A DNA stretch of 64,000 nucleotides from Pegoplata infirma. Taxonomy: Eukaryota > Arthropoda > Insecta > Diptera > Anthomyiidae. Location: NCBI GenBank assembly GCA_963921195.1, contig OY992540.1:191503576-191567575 (forward strand). Reading direction: 5' to 3'. The notes under the pieces were generated by a model. The model searched no databases and had not been told where the DNA came from. It worked only from the letters and a program-made list of their open reading frames with translations. The position numbers were made by a program, and so were the translations under genes. Below are positions 55,714 to 64,000 of the stretch, piece by piece (the first letter of the stretch is position 1; every line of letters begins with the position of its first letter).

Positions 55714-56537
55714 AACAAGTAAGAAAATTATAGTCGGTCAAGACCGCCATATAATACCCTACACCAGAGGTTTTCGGAAAATGGGTCGCAAGTTCAAACA
55801 TGAACTTATTAGATCTATATTTTGTAAAATCTTTAATAAGTGTAAAAAGCACTCACAAATCAAATTTGAGTGGAATAGGCTTATTTTTGTTGACAATAAA
55901 CCGCTTCAACTGAATATCGGGCGAAATTTTCACATGGGACCTAAGTCCAAAAATGGTACGATGATAATCAGATTTGATAAGGTTATTAAAGTACGCGTTT
56001 AACATACACAAACAGAATTTTAATTAAATATTTTCTATTTTCATGAGATTTGAGAGATTTATGTGAAAATCGGGAAGGTGGTTAGTATGGGGGCTATAAG
56101 AAGACCTGGTCCGATTTCTTTAAAATTCGGAATGGTGATTTGTGTGGATAAAACATGATTACCTGCAAAATTTAGAAAAGATACCTATTAAAATGCGGCT
56201 ATTAGAGTCATTTGAGCCAAAACTAAAGAGGACCTTTGTATGGGGGCTAGGTCTAAATATGGACCGATTTTTTCCAATAGGCTTTGTCCTTGGGCCAAAA
56301 GAGGCTTAAGTATAAAATTTCAAGTCAATTGATTAAAAATTGCGACCTGTATCGTGTTTACACCGTTTACATGGACAGACGGACGGACAGACAGACGGAC
56401 GGACGGACATCGCTAAATCGACTCAAAAAGTGATTCTAAGTCGATCGATAGACTTAAAAGTGGGTCTAGGACCAATATTTCGTGTAGGTACAAACATCAG
56501 CACAAACTCATTATACTCTGTACCACAGTGTGGTGTA
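55714..56537 (-). mobile_element. Second DINE-like lineage, copy 1
   Basis: Minus-strand order: CACCACACTGTGGTACAG near the 5' end, TTTGTACCTACACGAAATAT, a (GTCC/GTCT)n block, CAAATCACCATTCCGAATT-like interior, and the 3' hairpin ATTATATGGCGGTCTTGACC then GACTATAATTTTCTTACTTG. Layout parallels DINE B but the sequence differs. The 5' terminal ATACCC is missing. Confidence 0.75.
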
Positions 56538-56559
56538 ACTAACTATTTCATAGAGCTTA

Positions 56560-57050
56560 AGACCAACTTTCATTTAAACTTCATTTAAGCCAACTTTAAC
56601 AAATGGCGCCCTTCGATCAAAATTAAAAGTTTTTGGGGAACGTTTTCTAAAAAAACAAAACTTTGACCGAAGTGCGCCAGGGGTTTAACTGATCGGATGT
56701 GGCTCAAATTAATATTTAATGAAAGCTTGTCTCAAGCTCTATGAAGGGTCAAGGGGAAAAATGTTGAGATTTTTTTTTTAATTTCTTGAACGTAGGAAAA
56801 ACCGCAATTTTTTGCAAATTTCAAATAGCGATATCTCTAAACCCGTTTGACCGATTTTAATTTTTTTTATATTCGTGCAGCACATGAAAATTCATAAACA
56901 TCATGTGTCACAAGACATATATTTTTTTTTAAATTTTCAAAAATGCATAGCTTTGACGCCGTGAGTTAATTTAATCCGATTGTCCTCAAATATGTGCCAC
57001 ATAAGTTGGGTTACTAAGCTAAAGTAAAATTAACGGAATCACATAAATTT
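56560..57050. repeat. GATATCTC repeat family, further member
   Basis: Contains CAAGCTCTATGAAGGGTCAA and GCGATATCTCTAAACCCGTT, as at 49545 and 63235. No gene. Confidence 0.45.
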
Positions 57051-57054
57051 CAAA

Positions 57055-57745
57055 TCAAATCCAAAATTCTGATTAATTGTTACTAAAAAATAAAAACTGT
57101 TTTATTCGACCTTAAAAATATTATATTTTGAGTAGGTTTATTGTAGCTCGAGGTCATTATTTCCTTTACTAATAAAAACTATGATATTCTCATAGAATAA
57201 TTTTCAATAAAATTATTTGTCTGTTTTAAATTTATTTATGTTGGTCATGTTTGCAAGACATAATCAACACGTGTTTCGGAATTTGTCAGATTCCATTGTT
57301 AAGATTATTTAGCAAATTTAAAACCCCTATACTACAAGTAGCAAATTTGCTAAATAGTCTTGACAATGGAATCTGACAAATTCCGAAACACGTCTCGATT
57401 AAGTTTTGCAAAAATTACCAACATAAATAAATTTAAAACAAAAAAATAATTTCTGGTGTTTCGGAATTTGTCAGATTCCATTGTCAAGACTTGTGGTAAG
57501 GATTTTTATATTTGATAAATAATCTTGACAATGAAATCTGACAAATTTCGAAACACTAGTCGATTAAGTCTTGCAAAACTGACCAACATAAATAAATTTA
57601 AAACAGAAAAATAAATTTCTTGAAAATTATCCTATGAGAATATCATAGTTTTATTTAAAAAGGGAAATAATGACCTCAAGCTAGAATAAACCTACTCAAA
57701 ATATTATTATTTTTAAATCCTGAAAAAATTTTGTTCATAATCTGA
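57055..57745. mobile_element. Foldback element with repeated CCGAAACACG motif
   Basis: The left half (GAGGTCATTATTTCCTTTAC, ACACGTGTTTCGGAATTTGT) and right half (AGTCTTGACAATGGAATCTG, AAATAATGACCTC) are inverted. GACAATGGAATCTGACAAAT or its complement occurs four times. Fragments of this family are at 10625, 31800, 32740, 33447 and 51890. Confidence 0.65.
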
Positions 57746-58847
57746 TTTTTTTTTTATTGATTTCCTATTCAGAAATATTAAAAATCATTGTTGCTTAGGG
57801 AAAAAATTCATGTCGAGTGGAATTTATTACTTGAAGATGTTTTATTGCTTAAAATCGATTTCAAGATACCACAATTTAAGAATAACTGTTATACTAATAC
57901 CAACAAGACCTATTTTCTAATATATTTTCGTATTTGAACATGAACTATACAAACAGACAGAGCCTTGTTAGTAAAGTGTTGCTAATGTTATTATAAAAAT
58001 TATGTATGTGTCAGACAGACTACACCATTTTAAGTGCGTTTCATTAAATTTATTTTATGGGAAAAATTGCAATTTATAAGGGAACTCTATAAAAAGATTT
58101 GCCACCCCTCCAGAAAGAAATTGGAAAGTTTTTTTTTTGGAATGGAGGTTTATGGATTATAAAATCTATAGGTTCAGCCTAAACTTTTTTTTACAAAAAT
58201 TGCTGAAAAATTCGGTTAAAGTTTTTAAAATATTTTTTTAAATTTCAAATTCGGAAATAGTGTTCAAAAATAATATTTGAGAATATATTTTTACTCTCTG
58301 ATGATGTTTTAACTTATGTATGTATGGTGGTATTCTGATACCAAAAACATTTGTGTATTTTTCTGTCTGTCTGTCTGTCCGTCCGTCTGACTGCTTGTCT
58401 TTCGGATGAACTGCATTTTGAGTAGAGTATTGTGTCGCTGTTTTGCCGTTTTCTGCTGTTTGCTGCACCAGCAGCATTGCTTGGGTACAATGACCACAAA
58501 AAATATTGTTTAACTTATATTTTCGTTATTGTTGTTGTAAATTAAAATTTGACCCAGAAAAATTGACTAAAGTGCAAAATGCATACATGAAAAAAATGCA
58601 CATATACAATATAAAAACGAAAAAGAAAACTGAAAAAAAAAAATATTTTATTTATATAAAACAGATGAAAATAGCAACAACAAAAATAAAAGTAAAATCA
58701 ACATAAGAAATCGTATTAACCCATTAAGAGGTCGAGGTCATTTATTTTAAGAAAATTAAAAAATTTAGAAAAATTAAGAATTAGACATCTTTAAAATTTT
58801 TGTGACGGTTACCAAACTAAAGTTTTTAAAATTTTTCATTTAGAATA
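57746..58847. other. Unassigned DNA with a short GTCY microsatellite
   Basis: 58363-58389 is GTCT/GTCC repeats. 58440-58500 has GCTGTTTGCTGCACCAGCAG. Overlapping 60-80 codon minus-strand frames arise from this low-complexity part and are not supported as genes. Confidence 0.4.
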
Positions 58848-59612
58848 TTTATACCCTACACCACACTGTGGTACAGGGTATAATGAGTTTGTGCTGATGT
58901 TTGTAACTACCCGAAATATTGGTCCTAGACCCACCTTTAAGTATACCGATCGACTCAGAATCACTTTTTGAGTCGATTTAGCGATGTCCGTTCGTCCGTC
59001 CGTCCGTCCGTCCGTCCGTCTGTCCGTCCGTCCGTCTGTCTGTCTGTCCATGTAAACGGTGTAAACACGATACAGGTCGCAATTTTTAATCAATTGACTT
59101 GAAATTTGAAACTTAAGTCTCTCTTGGCCCAAGGACGAAGCCTATTGAAATTGGAAAAAATCGGTCCATATTTAGACCTAGCCCCCATACAAAGGTCCTC
59201 TTTAGTTTTGGCTCAAATGACTCTAATAACCGTATTATAGAAGGTATCGCTTTGAAATTTGGATGGTAAACATGTTTTGTCTTCACATATCATCATTCCT
59301 AATTTCAAAGAAATCGGACCAGTTCTTCTTGTAGCCCCCATACAAACCACCTTCCCGATTTTCACATAAATGTCTCAAATTTCATGAAAATAGAAAATAT
59401 TTAATTAAAATTTTGTTTGTGTATGTTAAACGCGTACTTAAATAACCTTATCAAACCTGATAATCATCGGACCAGTTTTGGACTCAGGCCCCTTGTGAAA
59501 ATTTCGCCCGATATTCAGTTAAAGCGGTTTATTGTCAACAAATAGAAGCATATTTCACTCAAATTTGATTTGTGAGTGTTTTCTTCACTTATTAAAGGTT
59601 TTACAACATATA

Positions 59613-60493
59613 CATTGGCGTAGGAAGCCAACATTTCTGGGGGGGGCTAAAGCCCCCCTAGATTTTTTTTATTTTGTTGGTATTTTTTTTTTATAGAAAA
59701 ACCCAGACCTATTCCTGAAGCGTTCCCTTTAACATGCGTCTAGGTGCCCTAGAAACGAATGCCCCCCGAAAGCGGTTAAAAATTCATATTTTTTTTTTAA
59801 ATTTTGATTCTGTAGATTTTTTGGAAATTTAGAACTCCTAGATATGTTTTGAGAATGAAAGATTTTTAATGTTTTTCCTATAGTAAAATCATTAGATTAC
59901 TATGATATTTTTCAAGAAAAAGTTCTGAAGATGGCAAAAGTTGATGATTATTAGTCAAAATTCTCAGATTCTTTCTTTCAATAACTTTTGTGTATAAAAA
60001 AACCCCTTAGAATTTCGAATCTTTTTTAAATCAAAGAAGTTAAAATGTTTTCTGAAGGTAAAACCCTAAGATTCGTTAAAGTTTTTATTACTGACAAAAA
60101 TATCAGATTCATATAAAAACTTTTTTCAATAATTCAGACTATTTTTCAATGGGAAAAACTATTACGAGTCCTTAAGACTCATTGAATAATCATAACGAGT
60201 CCTAAAGACTCATTACATATTATTATTATTATTTAGGGCGGATTACTCAATGAAAAGTTAGCTGCTAACTGCCGATTTAACGGTGCCTTATGTCAAAATT
60301 TGTATGAAAAAGTTAAATTTAACGGAGAGTTATTTTATAACGGAGCATTGAGTAATCCAGCCTTATTGTTGCAAAAATTAATGAAATCATTAAATTATTA
60401 AAAAAAAAATGTGAATGATTAAAATTCTGGGGGGGGCTAAAATTATTCTGGGGGGGGCTAAGCCCCCCCCAGACAGGGCTATCTACGCCTATG
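59613..60493. mobile_element. hAT-like element with AACATATA duplication and G-rich ends
   Basis: Ends CATTGGCGTAGGAAGCC and (complement) CATAGGCGTAGATAGCCC, followed on both sides by CTGGGGGGGGCTAAAGCCCC-like sequence. AACATATA is duplicated exactly at 59605-59612 and 60494-60501. Contains a 127-bp element at 60236. Non-autonomous. Confidence 0.85.
60236..60362. mobile_element. 127-bp MITE with TTA duplication
   Basis: GGGCGGATTACTCAATG and CATTGAGTAATCCAGCC flanked by TTA (60233-60235, 60363-60365). Size and TTA point to a PIF/Harbinger-type MITE. Just upstream, ACGAGTCCTTAAGACTCATT is repeated twice (60155, 60194). Confidence 0.7.
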
Positions 60494-60704
60494 AACATAT
60501 AGATCTAATCGATCCATGGGACCCATTTTCCGGGAAACCTTGGTGTAGGGTATTATATGGTCGGTCTTGACCGACTATAATTTTCTTACTTGTTAAATAT
60601 TGTTGCTGTTACAAAAACTTAAAAATTATCTACCTCAAAAGTTTCCAAAGTTGGAAAAAATGGCGTATTTCGATGTCCGTATTTTTAAACCAAACCCAGC
60701 ATAA

Positions 60705-61080
60705 AAATTCAGAAACTTTAAAATGGGTTAAATCAAAGTTTTGTATTTTTGAAAATTAAAAATAAAAATAACAATAAAAATATATTTTTCGTCACTTTAC
60801 ATTTATTAATTCTGAAGCGCTGAAAACAAATATCAAAATTGGTTGAACAGTTTTCGAGATATCGATATTTTAAATTTGCAAAAAATTAAGATTTTTTTTC
60901 GCTGAAGAAATTTTTTAAGAAAAAATTTTAAATTTCTTTCTCAAACCATTTCATAGAGCTTCAGACAATCTTTCATTTAAATTTTAGACAAATCCGATAA
61001 TTTTTACCCGTGGCATTCTTCAATCAATGTTTTGGATTTTAAGGAAAATTTATCCTAATATAAAAAAATTCTTGCAATTA
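60705..61080. repeat. GATATC repeat family, further member
   Basis: CAGTTTTCGAGATATCGATA and CATTTCATAGAGCTTCAGAC mark the opposite-strand version of the family at 49545. No gene. Confidence 0.45.
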
Positions 61081-61174
61081 TTACTAGGAATGAGATTTTT
61101 ATGCACTAAAAAATCGAAAATATGTGCTTAAAATATGCACTAAAAAATTCAAAATATGCACAAAAAAAACGTAA

Positions 61175-61984
61175 AACAAGTAAGAAAATTGTAGTCGGTC
61201 AAGATCGATCATATAATACCCTACAGCAGAGTTTCCTGAAAAATGGGTCCCAAGTTCAAAAATGGGCCGATTAGATCTATATTTTGTCAAATATTTAATA
61301 AGTGTAAAAAACACTCACAAATCAAATTTGAGTGAAATAGGTTTCGATTTGTTGCCAATAAACAGCTTTAAGTGAATATCGGGCGAAATTTTCACATAGG
61401 GCCTAAGTCCAAAAATGGTCCGATGGTAATCAGATTTGATAAGGTTGTTAAAGTACGCGTTTAACATACACACACAAAATTTTAATAAAATATTTTCTAT
61501 TTTCGTGTAATTTGAGAGATTTATATGAAAATCGGGAAGGTGGTTTGTATGGGGGCTACAAGAAGAACTGATACGATTCCTTCAAAATTTAAAATGGTGA
61601 TTTGTGAGGACAAAACATGTTTACGTGTCAAATTTCAAAACGAAACCTATTATAGTACGGTTATTAGAGTCATTTGATCTAAAACTAAAGAGGTCCTTTG
61701 TATGGGGGCTAGGTCTAAATATGGACCGATTTTTTCCAATTTCAATAGACTTCGTCCTTGGTGCAACAGAGGCTTAAGTTTCAAATTTCAAGTCAATTGG
61801 CTAAAAATTACGACCTGTATCGTGTTTACACCGTTTACATGGACAGACAGAATAAATCGACTCAAAAAGTGATTCTGAGTCGATCGGTATACTTAAATGT
61901 GGGTCTAGGACCAATATTTCTGGTAGTTACAAACATCAGCACAAACTCATTATACACTGTACCACAGTGTGGTGTAGGGTATAT
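61175..61984 (-). mobile_element. Second DINE-like lineage, copy 3
   Basis: Same order as copy 1: minus-strand TATACCCTACACCACACTGT at 61982, interior, then hairpin with CTTGACCGACTACAATTTTC and TTACTTGT at 61175. The GTCY block is reduced to CTGTCTGTCC. Inserted in the ATATGCAC-rich part of the hAT-like element. Confidence 0.75.
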
Positions 61985-62577
61985 AGTAAATATGCACTAA
62001 AAAATAAAATGTGAGCAATAAAAATCTTGTTTTCAAAGGAAAAACTTCTTAAAAAGCAAAAAATAACGACTTGTTTAAATAGCGACTTGTTTAAATAATG
62101 TAGTGTTGGAAACTGTCAAAATTTATTCTGTAGAAACTATAAATATTCACATATTTAAAAAACAGTTTTCATTAACAAGACAAACTGACATTTAAAATCC
62201 TACTGATGATAATACTAACTGGGGTGTTTGAAACCGGTATGGGAAATACCGGAAATGTCTATAATTTTTAGAAATTCAATTTTTCTTCTGCATTTTTTTT
62301 CAACTTGAACCCTAATAACAATTTAAACTTTATATAAGCAACATTTATTTTAAAATTAAGAATATCTCTAAAAAAAATTAAAAAAAATATATATTTTTCT
62401 TATTTTCAAAATAAATTTTTAAAATTTTATATAGTTTTTGAAACAAATAAATTTCAATTTGTGTTTTTGCTAATGTATGCTAAAATATGCAAAAATATGC
62501 ACTTAAAAGTTGGAAATATGCACAAAATATGCATTAAAACCCAAAATATGCAAAAATAAGCATTTTCACCAAAATAT

Positions 62578-62836
62578 CGTCGCTGCGCCTAAAAATGGAG
62601 TCATGTGTTAAAATTTTTTTTTTGAAGAGGCCCAAGAAACAGCCAAATTTGGTTCTTTCGCGGAACTTTTACTTATGAACATAATTTCACATAAACATTA
62701 AACCAATATTATAAATTTCATGTTGATTAAAAGTTGACTTCTAAAAAGTACTGCGAAAGGACCAAAAAAGACTGTTTCTTAGGCCTCTGTGAAAAAATTT
62801 GAAAAACACATGACTCCATTTTTAGGCGCAGCGACG
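62578..62836. mobile_element. 259-bp palindromic MITE, confirmed by an empty site
   Basis: CGTCGCTGCGCCTAAAAATG on the left mirrors CATTTTTAGGCGCAGCGACG on the right; arms extend past GGAGTCATGTG. Flanks are ATAT (TA also possible). The uninterrupted sequence CACCAAAATATGCAAAAACA is present at 11224 in copy 1 of the host element. Confidence 0.85.
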
Positions 62837-62975
62837 ATATGCAAAAATGTGCAAAAACAAATCGATGCCATTTTAACGCAAATTTCTTGAGTCGGAAAGA
62901 TAATTGCTCGATATCGTTTTTAGACTATCGACAAAAAACATGCATTTGCATGGAAATCTCATTCCTAAATATTAC

Positions 62976-63414
62976 GAATATCAACAAATTTCGAGACATT
63001 GTTATTTGATATATGTCAAAATAAAAAACTTCCAAAAATTTACGGTTTTTCCTACGTTCAAAAAACTTTTTAAAAACTCTCAAAAAATTTTTTTCTTTGA
63101 ATATTTTAAATAGCTTAAGACAAGTTTTTGGTAAAAGTTTTTTCAAAATCCAAAAATTTAATATTAGGGCGCCACGGGTTAAAGTGATCAGTTTTTGTTG
63201 AAATTAATTTTAAATGAAAGTTTGTCCCAAGCTCTATGAAAGGGTCAAGGAAAAAATTAAGATTTTTTTTTTTAAATTCTTGAACGTAGGAAAAGTAAAA
63301 CCCCTCATTTTTGGAATTTTTTTGACAAATTTCAAATGAAGATATCTCAAAAACCGCTCGACGAATTTAAGAAATTTTTTGATATTCGTGTTCAGTATGC
63401 CAAAATTAATCAAA
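62976..63414. repeat. GATATCTC repeat family, further member
   Basis: CCCAAGCTCTATGAAAGGGT (63220) and TGAAGATATCTCAAAAACCG (63336) place it in the family at 49545. Overlapping 70-codon frames on both strands have no domain. Confidence 0.45.
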
Positions 63415-63811
63415 ACAAGTGAGAGTGTTAAATTCGGCTGTGCCGAATCTTTGATACCTTTCAACATGTTAAAATATATATAAAAAAAATTCAGAGGCGT
63501 TTTTGGAGAGAGGGCTTTGTGGGGGTGCTGGGGAATACCTTCCCCAACACGATAAATGTTTACTTAATTATTTATTATGCTTTTTGAACTTTAGTTATAC
63601 CATTTTCTAATAAAATGGCGCTTTTATAGAGGTTTTTTGTAATTCCTTAAGGGGGAACTTTTTTGCCCCTTATCCGATTTTACCCATTTCCGAACTTAGC
63701 CGGCCTATGACTATGAGACACATTCGAGCCAATTTTCAGGAGTCTAGCTCTATTATTTTGGACTGAATCGTGCTTTATGCAGACGGACGGATCATAGATC
63801 AATAATACATA
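63415..63811 (-). mobile_element. DINE-1-like element, 5' end replaced by a foldback element
   Basis: The minus-strand 3' hairpin GATTCGGCACAGCCGAATTT then AACACTCTCACTTGTT is at 63415-63440; interior with AAAAAAGTTCCCCCTTAAGG parallels DINE A. Ends at ATTATTGATCTATGATCCGT followed by the element beginning at 63812, again in the TATATA region. Confidence 0.7.
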
Positions 63812-64000
63812 TGGGACATTCCAAGCCAAATCACTCACTTTTAGACCCGACCACTTTCGATTTATTTTATTTTTGGATATGTTTTAGTACTTATTAAATG
63901 CAACTTGGACACCAATTTTCAGCCTTTTATTTCAAGATGGTGTTGAGTAATTAATTTTTCAAAATGGCGATTTTCTCAAAAAAATTAAAAAATTGAAATT
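63812..64000. mobile_element. Left end of a second TGGGACATTCCA foldback element (cut by the window)
   Basis: TGGGACATTCCAAGCCAAAT resembles the end of the 34122-36044 palindrome (TGGGGCATTCCATGTCAAAT) and is preceded by TA (63810-63811). TTTTAGTACTTATTAAATGC follows at a comparable place. The rest lies outside the window. Confidence 0.6.

Larger units (their letters stand above)
58848..60594 (+). mobile_element. Second DINE-like lineage, copy 2 (split by a hAT)
   Basis: 5' TTTATACCCTACACCACACT, GAGTTTGTGCTGATGTTTGT, CCCGAAATATTGGTCC, (GTCC/GTCT)n at 58985-59047, then interior with CGGACCAGTTCTTCTTGTAG, and 3' hairpin GGTCGGTCTTGACCGACTAT then AATTTTCTTACTTGTT. The most complete copy. A hAT-like element lies at 59613-60493. 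Confidence 0.8.
61085..62967. mobile_element. hAT-like TAGGAATGAGATTT element, copy 2
   Basis: Left TAGGAATGAGATTTTTATGC, right GCATGGAAATCTCATTCCTA; 8-bp flanks ATTATTAC (61077-61084) and AATATTAC (62968-62975), one mismatch. Body with repeated ATATGCAC. It holds a DINE-like copy (61175-61984) and a 259-bp palindromic element (62578-62836). Provides empty sites for insertions in copy 1 and vice versa. Confidence 0.75.

Noticed and set aside
56340..56588. Frame with TDGQTDGRTD-type peptide (also near 58309 and 58836)
   Set aside because: Translation of the (GTCY)n proto-microsatellite of DINE-like elements, not a protein.
58395..58500. Possible exon on the minus strand (CAGCAG-rich, 60-80 codon frames)
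   Set aside because: All three minus-strand frames stay open through simple sequence, none shows a domain or convincing splice sites.

Overview
The window is AT-rich, intron- or intergenic-like DNA from a higher fly (Diptera, probably Brachycera). The evidence is many DINE-1/mini-me type Helentron derivatives: 5' TTTATACCC, a TATATATA stretch, a (GTCY)n block, and a 3' hairpin followed by CTTGTT. It also carries insect-type non-LTR retrotransposons and a very dense population of small terminal-inverted-repeat (TIR) DNA elements. I recognise no complete host gene, no rRNA, no canonical tRNA and no CRISPR. The only convincing coding sequence belongs to two retrotransposons. One 70-base exon-like fragment stands at 13.9 kb.

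Layout. 0-3.6 kb: degenerate tandem repeats and a PIF/Harbinger-like palindromic element. 3.6-7.2 kb: a four-deep transposon nest (TA-flanked element > CACAGTG element > hAT > AT-rich element) beside a foldback element. 7.2-9.0 kb: mostly unique simple-sequence-rich DNA. 9.0-12.9 kb: a hAT-like element with several younger elements inside it. 13-14.8 kb: an inverted-repeat element split by a TA-flanked element, the exon-like fragment, and a DINE. 15.0-22.5 kb: three DINE elements in head-to-tail order, one split by a hAT palindrome and one by a non-LTR retrotransposon (endonuclease-RT-RNase H, 1112-codon frame, 5' truncated). 22.5-25.5 kb: largely unique T-rich DNA. 25.5-33.5 kb: palindromic elements, CCCAGC-ended TA elements, and an element with a tRNA-like segment. 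34.1-36.0 kb: a 1.9-kb near-perfect palindrome inside a DINE. 36.1-41.5 kb: a second, CR1/Jockey-like retrotransposon with ORF1 (PHD-type finger) and ORF2 (endonuclease-RT), whose RT core is split by a hAT that itself holds a DINE and a Harbinger-like element. 41.6-49.3 kb: less repetitive DNA with a 62-bp sequence that recurs exactly, plus a third diverged copy, and a 3.5-kb field of GGGAACAGTT motifs. 49.5-64 kb: tRNA-like segments, a 23-bp perfect hairpin, a 265-bp tandem repeat, and three members of a second DINE-like lineage.

How parts relate. Most genes-like content is selfish DNA and there is no operon or pathway. The main mechanistic points are the order of nested insertions (read from exact target-site duplications and from empty sites in paralogous copies), the DINE TATATATA segment as a repeated landing site, and a likely -1 ribosomal frameshift joining ORF1 and ORF2 of the second retrotransposon. 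Element class names rest on ends, duplication length and motif recall; no database search was possible.
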